A DNA stretch of 64,000 nucleotides from Limnospira sp050045915 (GCA_050045915.1 JBNGCR010000007.1:6906-70905), one strand, 5' to 3'. Shown: positions 36,090-44,616, counted from the stretch's first letter. Translations and numbers: made by a program. Notes: a model not told the origin generated them from the letters alone.

Positions 36090-36944
36090 ATGTCTATCCT
36101 TGCCGAAAGCCCGTTTGAGCAAAATCACAACCTCATCAACAAAGCCTTTCGAGAGCTTTTAGCCCCCGCTCTGGAACGGTTTATCAAGGCAAAATTGCGG
36201 CAAAAATTGGGCAACAACTGGCAGCGTCATCCCGACTGGCGGAGTTTTTTTGATAGGAATCGAAGTTTTCATCAAGGTAAAAATCTCAATTGGGCGGACT
36301 CTTATATTGTTCTCAAAACAGTTAACGACCCGAGTTTGTGGAATAAAGTTTTTCAGAATCGCAACAGCATCAAGGGGGATAACTTCGACCAATACGAGCG
36401 TAGTTTGATCAATCTTTTGTTGGCAACGAGAAATGCGATCGCCCACCCCACCAATACAGAAAATAAAAAACACATCGAAAAATTTATGGGAGAAATTGAT
36501 CCTGGTAATCAAACAGTGGTGGATATAATGCTTCTGTATTATTGTCAAAATAATGATGATTTAGCTGGTTATTCTGCTTGTGTCGATCGCAGTAAGTTTA
36601 TCGATCGCCACAACCCCGCCGAAAAAATCTATACAGACATGGTGAAAGCCGGACTGCCCAAATCTGGGGAGGGAACACCCAAGACGATGGCGGAATTGCA
36701 AACCTATTGGGAATTGCTAGAGTGCGATCGCACCCCGGTTTTGATTCTCTACGATCCGGCGGAATTGGAAGGGGGCGGGGAAAAAATGAGCGATCGCCTC
36801 CTCGAAGATCTCGGCAAATTTGACGGTTCAATCTGTGCCGTTACCGAACACAACCCCACCCACCTGCAAACCTTTTCACCCCGCGATCCGAAATTGGTGC
36901 AAAATCTCATCAAGTGGATCGCGGCCAGACAATTGGAATGCTAG
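36090..36944 (+). CDS. HEPN-domain protein, Swt1-like
   Basis: A 284-residue protein from ATG 36090; the frame is open from 35937 but that part is non-coding in character. The N-terminal half resembles Swt1-type HEPN domains (NLINKAFRELLAPALERFIKAKL) and holds the HEPN RNase signature R-x4-H as Arg114-Asn115-AIA-His119 (LLATRNAIAHP). HEPN domains with this motif are often metal-independent RNases in toxin and defence systems; no antitoxin gene (such as MNT) is adjacent. The C-terminal half is unrecognised. The gene sits between prfC and a copied 91-bp piece of prfC, indicating insertion or rearrangement. Confidence 0.65.
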   Translation: MSILAESPFEQNHNLINKAFRELLAPALERFIKAKLRQKLGNNWQRHPDWRSFFDRNRSFHQGKNLNWADSYIVLKTVNDPSLWNKVFQNRNSIKGDNFDQYERSLINLLLATRNAIAHPTNTENKKHIEKFMGEIDPGNQTVVDIMLLYYCQNNDDLAGYSACVDRSKFIDRHNPAEKIYTDMVKAGLPKSGEGTPKTMAELQTYWELLECDRTPVLILYDPAELEGGGEKMSDRLLEDLGKFDGSICAVTEHNPTHLQTFSPRDPKLVQNLIKWIAARQLEC

Positions 36945-36945
36945 A

Positions 36946-37036
36946 GATGGGATGCCCTGAAAAAAGTCGGGCGCCCGTTCAATACTGTCACGGTTAAGGA
37001 CAGTTGGGGGCGCCCGGTTTTGCTGTTTAAAAATGA
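36946..37036 (+). repeat. 91-bp direct repeat, right copy (prfC fragment)
   Basis: A decayed copy of prfC 35758-35848: 88 of 91 bases match. At least one difference would change Leu to Pro, so it no longer tracks prfC coding. It begins one base after the HEPN stop codon. Confidence 0.9.
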
Positions 37037-37057
37037 ACAGAAATCGGAAGAGTTGCG

Positions 37058-37816
37058 TTATTTGGTGTCGGGAGTCAGCGGGGTTTCGACGATAGAAGTC
37101 TCGGTGAAAAGGGCGGTGTAGGCGTATCCGGCGACGATCGCACCCAAAATCGGGGCGATCCAAAATAGCCACACTTGGCTAAATAATTCCACCCCGGCGA
37201 ACAGTGCCGGCCCGGTGCTGCGGGCGGGGTTGACGGAGGTGTTGGTGACGGGAATGCTGATCAGGTGAATCAGTGTGAGGGACAAACCGATCGCGATCGG
37301 GGCGAAACCTTGGGGGGCGCGGGCATCCGTCGCACCCAAAATCACCATCAAAAACATAAAGGTGAGGACCACTTCCGCAATCAGACAGGACAGCAGGGAA
37401 TAGCCCCCCGGAGAGTGGGCGCCGAAACCATTGGTCGCCAGGGGATTGGAACCCGTCAGGGCGAAACCGGGCTGTCCGCTGGCGATCGCGAACACCAGGC
37501 CCGCCCCCACGATCGCCCCCAAAACCTGGGCGATGATATAAGGTAGCAAATCGGAAGCCGAGAACCGCTTCGCCGCCCACAGCCCGAAGGAAACGGCGGG
37601 GTTGAGGTGGCAACCGGAAATATGGCCGATCGCGTAAGCCATCGTCAATACGGTCAAACCGAAGGCGATGGCGACCCCCACAAATGCGATTCCGAAGGGG
37701 TTGGTGGCATCCTCGCCCCCCGGAAAGTTGGCAGCCAGGACGGCACTGCCACAACCGCCGAAAACCAACCAAAACGTACCGAGAAACTCGGCGATACAGC
37801 GTTTATTCAGTGGCAC
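37058..37816 (-). CDS. aqpZ: Aquaporin Z-type water channel
   Basis: A 252-residue six-helix MIP-family channel. Both NPA motifs are present (CHLNPAVSFG and SVNPARSTGPA), and the selectivity-filter Arg follows the second NPA. FLGTFWLVFGGCGSAVLAA at the start and LILVI-like IGLSLTLIHLISIPVTN before the second NPA are as in AqpZ. It probably carries water across the inner membrane during osmotic change. It converges with the HEPN cassette. Confidence 0.96.
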   Translation of the reverse strand: MPLNKRCIAEFLGTFWLVFGGCGSAVLAANFPGGEDATNPFGIAFVGVAIAFGLTVLTMAYAIGHISGCHLNPAVSFGLWAAKRFSASDLLPYIIAQVLGAIVGAGLVFAIASGQPGFALTGSNPLATNGFGAHSPGGYSLLSCLIAEVVLTFMFLMVILGATDARAPQGFAPIAIGLSLTLIHLISIPVTNTSVNPARSTGPALFAGVELFSQVWLFWIAPILGAIVAGYAYTALFTETSIVETPLTPDTK

Positions 37817-38079
37817 TTTTTTAACCTCACATCAATTCAATGGCCATGATAATTAAGCAGCAATGATACCACGGGTGGTTAACATCCCTTTGTTTTATAC
37901 AAATTTTTAACATTAATGCCCGATTTTTAAGACTTCCCACAGGCCACGATCGCCCGAACAAAGTCGCCAGTTCGGATTATCAAGTGTCCCAGTCCTCCGG
38001 CTTCAGCCCCCGTATCCGACCCCGATAACTGACCGCAGAACATGAGAGTTGAATTTAAGAAAAGACCGATCTTTTGAGT

Positions 38080-38240
38080 TATAGCAAAGTGCGCTGGTAT
38101 GTTTACAGTTAGGGAGCGACCGGGAGCGGAGGAAGGCAACGGTCAAGCGGGTCAGATTTATGGGAATATAAAGGGATTTTTCATTTTTCATTTTTCATTT
38201 TTCATTTTAACCTGTAACTATACCAGCGCACACTGCTATA
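38080..38240. mobile_element. MITE-like inverted-repeat element
   Basis: The left arm TATAGCAAAGTGCGCTGGTA at 38080 and the right arm TACCAGCGCACACTGCTATA ending at 38240 are imperfect inverted repeats of about 30 bp around a 100-bp middle with AT-rich heptamers. No protein. The size and ends fit a non-autonomous element; only one copy is in the window. Confidence 0.5.
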
Positions 38241-38286
38241 TAGCAGTCGCCATGACGCTTAGAACTGATCTGCCAATTCAGACCCG

Positions 38287-38374
38287 CCTTGAAATGAATT
38301 TCAAGGCTAATAGCAAAAGTCCACTTAAGTGGACTGGGTTAGAGCATAACTGTCCCAATCGCCTTGGCGGTTGC
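38287..38374. repeat. Cluster of palindromes
   Basis: CCTTGAAA-TGAA-TTTCAAGG (38287-38306), the perfect 18-bp palindrome AGTCCACTTAAGTGGACT (38318-38335), and an AATCGCC-TTGGCGGTT hairpin (about 38356-38372) follow each other. This looks like a decayed mobile-element end or structured RNA. Confidence 0.45.
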
Positions 38375-38436
38375 TATAACACGCTCGTATGGTGACAACC
38401 TGCGCGCAGCGCTATCAATCGCATTTTTTGATGATT

Positions 38437-38573
38437 ATATCAAATCCGGTTATTCAGCCGCACCAACTCCCCAATCATCTTTAGATGATTTTTGCTGTTA
38501 GCTTGGGAATTGATTCCCAAGCGGTCTCGATATCCGACCCGTTTTGTTCAGGGCATTCAACCGGATTTGATAT
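38437..38573 (+). mobile_element. Family A inverted-repeat element at the pstS stop codon
   Basis: Ends are ATATCAAATCCGGTT and AACCGGATTTGATAT (perfect 15-bp inverted repeat). The interior holds GGAATTGATTCC and a GATATCC segment as in the 15.1-kb copies. Its last base touches the TTA that is the complement of the full-length pstS stop. Confidence 0.75.
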
Positions 38574-39700
38574 TACTGCAATTCGATTTGAAAATCTGGG
38601 GTGATTTGGTCGGCCACTTCTGCGACCCGTTCCCGGACATTTTGGGGGAGGCGAATATAACCCAACTCGGGGCTGATATCTTGACCTTCATTCAAGCCGA
38701 ACTCGACAATCCTCTCGATGGCTTTTGCCTTCATCGGATCGGTATAGTCTCAGTAAACGAGTAACCAAGTGTAGGTGACGATGGGGTAGGAATTCTCGCC
38801 TTCCGGGTCGTCAATAAAAGCCCTCAAATTTTCGGGCAACTCCACGGCTTCCAAAGCGCTCGTCGCGGATTCTCCCGTCGGTTCCACAAAGTTACCCGAT
38901 TGGTTTTCGAGTGTTGCCGAAAGTAAACCCGCATTTCGGGCAAAACCATATTCTAGAAATCCGATCGCACCCGGAGATTGGCGAATTTGGGCGGCTACGC
39001 CGTCATTTCGGGCACCCCCGATTCCCGTCGGCCAGTTGACAGCCACACCCTGTCCGACGCGGTTTTTCCACTCTTCGCTGACGGCACTCATGTGCTTAGT
39101 AAAGACCCCCGTGGTTCCGCTTCCGTCGGAACGAAAGACGACGGCGATGGGTTGGTTGGGCAGTTCGACACCGGGGTTGTCTCGGGTGATGACCGGATCG
39201 TTCCAGTTGGTAATATTGCCGAGAAAAATATCGGTGTAGGCTTCCCGAGATAACCTCAGATTTTCGACTTCCGGAAGGTTGTAAGCCAATACGATACTTC
39301 CCGCCGTCATCGGCAGTAGCAAAACGCCCCTTTGAACTACGTCGATTTGTTCGTCCGTCATGGCGATATCGCTGGCACTGAAGTCCACCAACCCCTGGGT
39401 GAATCGCTCGATCCCCGCCCCACTCCCCACGGACTGATAGTCGATTTGCAGGTTGGGTGTTTTTTGAGAGAGTTCCTGGAACCAACGCTGATACAATGGA
39501 GCCGGGAAAGATGCGCCCGCACCCACCAAGCGAAGGCGCTGATTGAGGACGAGTCGGGCATTTTCATCGACGGTTTCATCACCGCCACAAGCCGCCAGGG
39601 TGACGACCGATGCCGCCACCAAAAGTTTGGCGATCGCCTTAAGAATGGGGAGTTCAAAGTGAACCGAACTCAGCCAATTGTTAACAGATTTTATCATCAA
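38573..39700 (-). pseudogene. pstS: Phosphate ABC transporter substrate-binding protein PstS, in-frame TGA
   Basis: A lipoprotein-like signal (VVTLAACGG) is followed by the PstS fold: LVGAGASFPAPLYQRWF, QSVGSGAGIERF, FSASDIAMTD, VVFRSDGSGTTGVF and VNWPTGIGGARNDGV. The frame hits TGA at 38750-38752 after YPIVTYTWLLVY. The same frame continues for 57 more codons with an intact PstS C-terminus (DYTDPMKAKAIERIVEFGL, LGYIRLPQNVRERV) to TAA 38573. A single C-to-T change (CGA to TGA) explains it. It may be a recent loss, readthrough, or a base-call error. A Pho-box-like site lies upstream. No pstCAB follow, so this may be an extra PstS. Confidence 0.85.
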
Positions 39701-39757
39701 TTATCTTTACTCTGTCGGTTTTCTTTGAGAGAGGATTGTAGACAGAGTAAGGGGTTT

Positions 39758-39776
39758 TTGTTAAGAGCAGGTTATC
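39758..39776 (-). promoter_or_regulatory. Candidate Pho box upstream of pstS
   Basis: On the minus strand GATAACCT-GCT-CTTAACAA gives two 8-bp half-sites with a 3-bp spacer, close to the cyanobacterial PhoB/SphR pattern (repeats of C/T-TTAACC-T/A). It is 58-76 bases before the pstS start, suitable for phosphate-starvation control. Confidence 0.45.
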
Positions 39777-39789
39777 TTCAATTAAAATT

Positions 39790-40011
39790 TTAATTATCGT
39801 AAAAGATAGGGCGTGCCGATTTCGTTTCCGCCAGCAATTGTCCGCGACTGAATACCGGGCGGACGGGCGATCGCGTCCGGATGGCTTCGTAGCGGTTTCC
39901 CTTCCAATGGCGGTTCATAACTTTAGGTATTGATTCCAGAATCGGTATGGCATCGGGACCGGGGTCGGGAATGTTGACCGAACGGCAAAATTGTTGCCAA
40001 AAATTCAGCAT
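39790..40011 (-). pseudogene. Fragment copying the 3' end of the cytosine deaminase-like gene
   Basis: The last 36 codons (GNRYEAIRTRSPVRPVFSRG, then QLLAETKSARPIFYDN) match the end of the amidohydrolase at 40969-42225 (GNRYEAIRMRSPVRQVFSRG). At DNA level 39797-39901 and 40976-41080 are about 84% identical. The preceding 38 residues are unlike the full gene. It is a truncated copy, on the far side of the carbonic anhydrase gene. Confidence 0.75.
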
Positions 40012-40116
40012 TCAGTTGATGAAAACTATGGTAAAGTTAGCTCGTCTCACAAAAGTGATCTGTTATTCATTACAGATCTGGCATCGAAAACCACTTGATT
40101 GCCCGAATTATTCATC

Positions 40117-40839
40117 ATGAAAAAAAAATCAGTCACTCCTGAATTTTCTCGACGCAGCCTCATTAAATACGGTGGCGGAATGATTGGTACGAGTTTAATT
40201 GCAACGGTTCTCGGTTCGGGGGTCATTCGACCCGAACTCGGAATGAGCCAAACGGATCTAACCCCGGATGAAGCGTTGGAAAAATTAATGCAAGGAAATC
40301 GGCGGTTTGTCAAACGCAAGCAAGAAAACCCCAACCAAACGACCGTTAATCTTCAACAAGTGGCTTCCGGGCAAACTCCTTTTGCGGCTGTTCTCAGTTG
40401 TGCGGATTCTAGAGTTCCCATTGAAATTCTGTTTGATCGCGGTTTCGGCGATATTTTTGTTGTTCGAGATGCCGGTAATATCGCCTCAGAATCGGCGATC
40501 GGAAGTCTTGAATTTGGGACATTGGTCTTGGGAGCGAGGGTCTTGATGGTGATCGGGCATCAAGATTGTGGAGCCGTCATTTCAACCATGAATGGTGCGG
40601 AAGTTCCGGGTCAAATTGGAGTGATTTTGGATCAAATCAAACCGGCGATCGCAAACTACTTGGGACAAGGAGACGATCAAACAGCGATCCGAAATGCGAC
40701 CGAGGCTAATATTTTATATCAAATCAATTTGCTCAATCAATCGCCCGTTATCTCGCAACTCCAGGCCGATAACAAACTCCAAATTGTCGGCGGATACTCC
40801 GATTTCGAGACGGGTGAAATCCTGCTCGTTAGCGAATAA
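40117..40839 (+). CDS. Beta-type carbonic anhydrase with Tat signal
   Basis: A 240-residue protein. The N-terminus has a twin-arginine signal (SRRSLIKYGG, then a hydrophobic MIGTSLIATVLGSG), so it is likely exported folded to the periplasm or outside. The zinc ligands of beta carbonic anhydrases are present: Cys in LSCADSRVP with its Asp-Arg dyad, and His-x2-Cys in GHQDCGAV. It interconverts CO2 and bicarbonate at the cell surface. The start ATG 40117 (MKKKS) is preferred to TTG 40099. AT-richer than its neighbours and bracketed by two copies of a gene tail, so possibly acquired. Confidence 0.92.
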   Translation: MKKKSVTPEFSRRSLIKYGGGMIGTSLIATVLGSGVIRPELGMSQTDLTPDEALEKLMQGNRRFVKRKQENPNQTTVNLQQVASGQTPFAAVLSCADSRVPIEILFDRGFGDIFVVRDAGNIASESAIGSLEFGTLVLGARVLMVIGHQDCGAVISTMNGAEVPGQIGVILDQIKPAIANYLGQGDDQTAIRNATEANILYQINLLNQSPVISQLQADNKLQIVGGYSDFETGEILLVSE

Positions 40840-40968
40840 ATCTCAAACCCAACTGCCCTGCTATAGCACTGTGTGCAGGGAATAGGGAATCGGAAATAGG
40901 GCAATTAAATTACTTCAATATCAGGGTTTCACAGTTTGTCTGCCCAAGGAAATTGTAAATATTTGACT

Positions 40969-42225
40969 TTAACCATCGTAAAAAATGGACTGAACCGGTT
41001 TCGTTTCCGCCAGCAACTTGCCGCGACTGAATACCTGGCGGACGGGCGATCGCATCCGGATTGCTTCGTAGCGATTCCCGACATTTAAAACAATTAAATT
41101 GGCGGTTTTTCCGACTTCGATTCCGTAATCGTTTTCTACAGATAAGGTTTTCGCACCGTTCCCAGTCACCATATCGTAACAGGCATCAATTTCCGATAAC
41201 CCCGTCATCTGGCAGACGTGGACCGCCATGTGGGCGACATCCAGCATATTTCCGGTTCCCAAACCGTACCAGGGATCGCGGATGCAGTCGTGTCCGAAAC
41301 TGACGTTCGATCCGTTTTTCCACAATTCTTTTACGCGGGTAATTCCCCGCCGTTTCGGATAGGTATCCGTGCGACCTTGCAGGGTAATATTAATCAAAGG
41401 ATTGGCGATAAAATTAATGCGCGATCGCCCCAACAATCCCATCAGTTTGAGTGCGTAGGCATTCGGATAGGAAGCGAAAGCTGTTGTATGGCTGGCGGTG
41501 ACGCGGGCGCCGAGTCCGGAACGCACCGCACAGGCGGCGACCAGTTCCAAAAATCGGGATTGTTCGTCGTCGATTTCGTCGCAGTGGATATCGATGAGGC
41601 GATCGTATTTTTCCGCCAGTTCAAAGGTGCGGTGAACGGACTTTACCCCATCTTCCCGGGTGAATTCGTAGTGGGGGATGCCGCCCACAACATCCGCCCC
41701 CATTTCTAGGGCTTTTTCCAATAGCAATTCGTTTTCGGGGCTGCTGTATATTCCATCCTGGGGAAAGGCGACGACTTGCAAAGTCATCCAATCTTTTACC
41801 GCCTCCCGGACTTCCAACAATCCCCGCAGTGCAATTAAGTGAGACTCGCTGACATCGGCGTGGCTGCGGACGAATAAAATCCCCTGTTGTGCCTGTAGTT
41901 TCAAGGTGGCGATCGCCCGTTTTTTGACATCTTCAACCGTGAGATTTTTTTTCCGTTCTTCCCAAATGGAAATCCCCTCGAATAGCGTCCCGCTTTCGTT
42001 GGGGCGGGGCTCCCCCGCTGTCAAAGCCGAGTCGAGGTGGATGTGGGATTCCACAAAGGGAGGACTGACCAAATTTCCCCCCACATCATATTCCGTTTTC
42101 CCCGATGCTTCGATACGGGGTGCAATGGCGGCTATTTTTTTCCCCGATAGGGCGACATCCGCCGTTTCTGTGACATCGGGCGATCGCAACAGGCGACAAT
42201 TTCGTAAGATTAAATCGTAGGACAT
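40969..42225 (-). CDS. codA: Cytosine deaminase-like amidohydrolase
   Basis: A 418-residue metal-dependent hydrolase. Metal and active-site motifs are SHIHLDSAL (HxH), DIHCDEIDDE (His and catalytic Glu), SHTTAF and GHDCIRDPWYG (metal Asp), in the order and sequence style of cytosine deaminase/isoguanine deaminase CodA. It would convert cytosine to uracil or act on a related base. The 3' end is duplicated at 39790-39900. It is followed upstream on the same strand by larC after an 86-bp spacer with purine-rich repeats. Confidence 0.85.
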   Translation of the reverse strand: MSYDLILRNCRLLRSPDVTETADVALSGKKIAAIAPRIEASGKTEYDVGGNLVSPPFVESHIHLDSALTAGEPRPNESGTLFEGISIWEERKKNLTVEDVKKRAIATLKLQAQQGILFVRSHADVSESHLIALRGLLEVREAVKDWMTLQVVAFPQDGIYSSPENELLLEKALEMGADVVGGIPHYEFTREDGVKSVHRTFELAEKYDRLIDIHCDEIDDEQSRFLELVAACAVRSGLGARVTASHTTAFASYPNAYALKLMGLLGRSRINFIANPLINITLQGRTDTYPKRRGITRVKELWKNGSNVSFGHDCIRDPWYGLGTGNMLDVAHMAVHVCQMTGLSEIDACYDMVTGNGAKTLSVENDYGIEVGKTANLIVLNVGNRYEAIRMRSPVRQVFSRGKLLAETKPVQSIFYDG

Positions 42226-42311
42226 GGTAAAAAAGAGCGGAGGAAGCAGAGGAAGCAGAGGAGGGAGAGAAGAAAAGGAAATTTGACCAATTACCGATTA
42301 CCGATTACCTC

Positions 42312-43529
42312 TCACCTCCCCGACAAATACCAGCGGTGCAAAGCATTTCGGTGAACGTCCAACCAGGGGATTTGATGCCGTTTGGCGATCGCGGCACAAT
42401 CTTCGTACTCGGGATGGACGTTGACGATGCGATCGCCGGAAAATGCCACCTTCATCCGCACCGGTCCGTATTCCGTCTCCACCGCCTGCAATTCCCGCTG
42501 CAAAATCCTCCGGGATTGATAACTGTGGCGAATCCCCAAAGTTGTGGTTTCTCGAAATAGAATATCTTCGCAGGCGTGAATTTTCTCCGGGTGACAGATC
42601 GCCGTCAGCAACGTCCCCAGGCGGGATTTTTTCATCGTCACGGGTTGGGCGAACACATCCACCGCCCCCACCTCAAATAACGCCTCCGAAGTGTACGCGA
42701 TCGCCTGGGGGCTGAGGTCGTCAATTTGGGTTTCCAATACCGCCACCGTTTCGCCCTGGGAATGGGCGGCATGAGTTCCGTGGGAATGACGCTCCGTTTC
42801 CGTCCCCTCCCCCAACCACAGCCGCAGAATGTTGGGTAGGGGCAAATCGGCCGAACCCGCCCCCAACCCCACCCGTCCGAGTACCATCGGCGGCGGGGGG
42901 CCGAAATCTGTGGCCAGGGTGACGGCGATCGCGGCGCCGGTGGGCGTCACCAGTTCCCGTTCGATGCCGTTGCTGTAGACGGGGACTCCCCGCATTTCCC
43001 ACAGTTTCAGGGTCGCCGGGGCAGGGACCGGGAGTTTTCCGTGGGCCGTCCGGACGGTTCCCCCCCCTACAGGAAACGGAGAACAGTAGAGGTGCGCGAC
43101 GTTCAGCCAGTCGAGTCCCAAACAGGTCCCGACGATATCGACGATCGCATCCGTGGCCCCGACTTCATGGAAGTGGACTTGCTGGGGGTCGATCCCGTGT
43201 ACAGCCCCCTCCGCTTCCGCCAGTTTGCGAAATACCGCCAAACTCCAGTTTTTCGCCCGTGGGGGCAGTTCCGCCGCACCGATACGATTTTCGATATCCG
43301 ACAGGTGGCGGGTGTGGTGGTGGCGCTCGGTCAAATCGACATGAACTTTTGTCGCCTGCTGGCCGTTTCGCAATACCTTCTCAGACCGCAGGTGGTATTC
43401 CTCGGAAATTCCCAATTTCTCCAAGTTTTCAGCCAAATACTCCAGCGGAACCCCCGCATGGACGAGGGCGCCGAGACACATATCTCCGGCGATTCCGGTC
43501 GGACATTGGAGATAGGCGATCTTTGTCAT
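42312..43529 (-). CDS. larC: Nickel-pincer cofactor biosynthesis protein LarC
   Basis: LarC inserts nickel into the pyridinium-3,5-bisthiocarboxylate nucleotide to complete the cofactor of lactate racemase and related enzymes. About 405 residues from ATG 43529 (MTKIAYLQCPTGIAGDM); an upstream ATG at 43550 adds seven. Segments HFHEVGATDAIVDIVGTCLGLDWL and ELVTPTGAAIAV are typical. A His-rich stretch ERHSHGTHAAHS lies mid-protein, useful for nickel handling. In lactobacilli larC needs a ribosomal frameshift; here it is one uninterrupted frame. larB and larE are not in the window. Confidence 0.93.
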   Translation of the reverse strand: MTKIAYLQCPTGIAGDMCLGALVHAGVPLEYLAENLEKLGISEEYHLRSEKVLRNGQQATKVHVDLTERHHHTRHLSDIENRIGAAELPPRAKNWSLAVFRKLAEAEGAVHGIDPQQVHFHEVGATDAIVDIVGTCLGLDWLNVAHLYCSPFPVGGGTVRTAHGKLPVPAPATLKLWEMRGVPVYSNGIERELVTPTGAAIAVTLATDFGPPPPMVLGRVGLGAGSADLPLPNILRLWLGEGTETERHSHGTHAAHSQGETVAVLETQIDDLSPQAIAYTSEALFEVGAVDVFAQPVTMKKSRLGTLLTAICHPEKIHACEDILFRETTTLGIRHSYQSRRILQRELQAVETEYGPVRMKVAFSGDRIVNVHPEYEDCAAIAKRHQIPWLDVHRNALHRWYLSGR

Positions 43530-43550
43530 GGTCGGCGGTCTGTTTTTCAT

Positions 43551-43842
43551 TTCAAGGGGGTCGAAGAATATGATATGGCGCCGCGTGTGGGGTGTGCTCG
43601 GTGGGGTGTGCTCGGTGGGGAAAGTGAAAAATGAAAAATGAAAAATGAAATTTTCTTCCTCCGCTTCCTCTGCCCCTCCGCCCCTCCGCCCCTCCGCCCC
43701 TTTTCCGTGGGGGCAACCCTGTAAGGTTGCCCAAATGATGAATGAGCCGCCTCAGAGGTTTGCCCCCACCTGATTATGAACATTCCCCCCAGGGCGGATT
43801 CTTGGATTACACTCTTATCGTCCCAATTTACCGGCTTGAATT
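43551..43842. other. Spacer with purine/pyrimidine and 7-bp repeats
   Basis: Contains GTGGGGTGTGCTCG twice (about 43588-43620), a GAAAAATGAAAAAT 7-bp run (43626-43648) and a CTTCCTCCGC-CCCCTCCGCC pyrimidine tract related to the family B middle. No gene. Confidence 0.6.
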
Positions 43843-44508
43843 ATGGCTACTTTGTACGAACTCCATCCGGACACCCCTCAAAAACGCACCGTTGACCAGA
43901 TCAAAAACGATCTCAAAGACGGGGCGGTGATGCTGTACCCCACGGATACCGTCTACGCGATCGGCTGCGATCTAACGGTCAAGTCGGCGGTTCAGCGGGT
44001 GAGACAGATCAAACAAATTTCAAATGATAAACCGCTGACGTTTTTGTGTTCGTCTTTGTCCAATATTTCTGATTATGCGATCGTCACTGATCCGGCTTAC
44101 CGCACTATCAAGCGACTGATTCCTGGCAGTTATACGTTCTTACTTCCGGCGACAAAGTTGGTTCCGAAATTGGTGATGTCTCCGAAGCGAAAGACGACGG
44201 GCATTCGCGTCCCAGACAATGCCGTATGTCTGTCCATTATCGAGGCTCTCGGAAATCCGGTCATTTCCACTTCCGCCCATATAAAGGAAGAAGATGAACC
44301 CTCGCCTTTGATTCCAAAAATACCTGAAAAATATGATAAAATGCAATTGTTTGATGCTTTGGAAAAGTTAGTCGATATCATCGTGGATGACGGGACGGAT
44401 TTGGATTACCAGGTTTCGACCATCATCGATCTGACGTCGGACGATCCAGTGGCCCTGCGACGGGGGAAGGGGTGGGAGGCGATCGCGGATTGGATACCGG
44501 AGGAATAG
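43843..44508 (+). CDS. Sua5/YciO/YrdC/YwlC family protein (threonylcarbamoyl-AMP synthase-like)
   Basis: A 221-residue single-domain YrdC-fold protein. GGAVMLYPTDTVYAIGCDL-like start (residues about 25-45), IKQISNDKPLTFLCSS, and a GIRVPDNAVCLSIIEALGNPVISTSAH block are the dsRNA/nucleotide-binding signatures. TsaC/Sua5 members make threonylcarbamoyl-AMP for tRNA t6A; YciO-type relatives may differ. The KQ-S-N (KQISNDKPLTF) differs from the strict KxR of TsaC, so YciO is possible. Confidence 0.85.
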   Translation: MATLYELHPDTPQKRTVDQIKNDLKDGAVMLYPTDTVYAIGCDLTVKSAVQRVRQIKQISNDKPLTFLCSSLSNISDYAIVTDPAYRTIKRLIPGSYTFLLPATKLVPKLVMSPKRKTTGIRVPDNAVCLSIIEALGNPVISTSAHIKEEDEPSPLIPKIPEKYDKMQLFDALEKLVDIIVDDGTDLDYQVSTIIDLTSDDPVALRRGKGWEAIADWIPEE

Positions 44509-44530
44509 GGCGATCGACCCGGCTCCGCGA

Positions 44531-44561
44531 GCCATAGATATTTCGTTACAAAATCTATGGC
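44531..44561. terminator. Perfect inverted repeat after the YrdC-like gene
   Basis: GCCATAGAT and ATCTATGGC form a perfect 9-bp stem around 13 bases, 22 bp after the stop codon. It may end transcription or mark a repeat; there is no T-run. Confidence 0.4.
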
Positions 44562-44586
44562 TACCATGAAAATTCATCAATAGATA

Positions 44587-44616
44587 TTGACACGAAATCA
44601 AAAAAGGCGCTATAGT
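44587..44616 (+). promoter_or_regulatory. Sigma-70-type promoter for the 44653 gene
   Basis: TTGACA (44587-44592) and TATAGT (44611-44616) with an 18-bp spacer, followed by an AGGAG Shine-Dalgarno 8 bases before the ATG at 44653. This is the cleanest promoter in the window. Confidence 0.65.

Larger units (their letters stand above)
37817..38572. other. Repeat-rich spacer between aqpZ and pstS
   Basis: No gene is supported. It holds an inverted-repeat element (38080-38240), a 7-bp run of TTTTTCA (38177-38207), two palindromes at 38287-38335 with a further hairpin to 38374, and a family A element (38437-38573). The 98-codon ORF at 38099 only translates these. Confidence 0.7.

Noticed and set aside
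38099..38395. 98-codon ORF in the aqpZ-pstS spacer
   Set aside because: Covers an inverted-repeat element, 7-bp repeats and palindromes; no homology-like features.
38492..38764. 90-codon plus-strand ORF
   Set aside because: It is antisense to the C-terminal part of pstS beyond the in-frame TGA.
42312..43529. Programmed frameshift in larC
   Set aside because: Known from lactobacilli, but here LarC is one uninterrupted frame.
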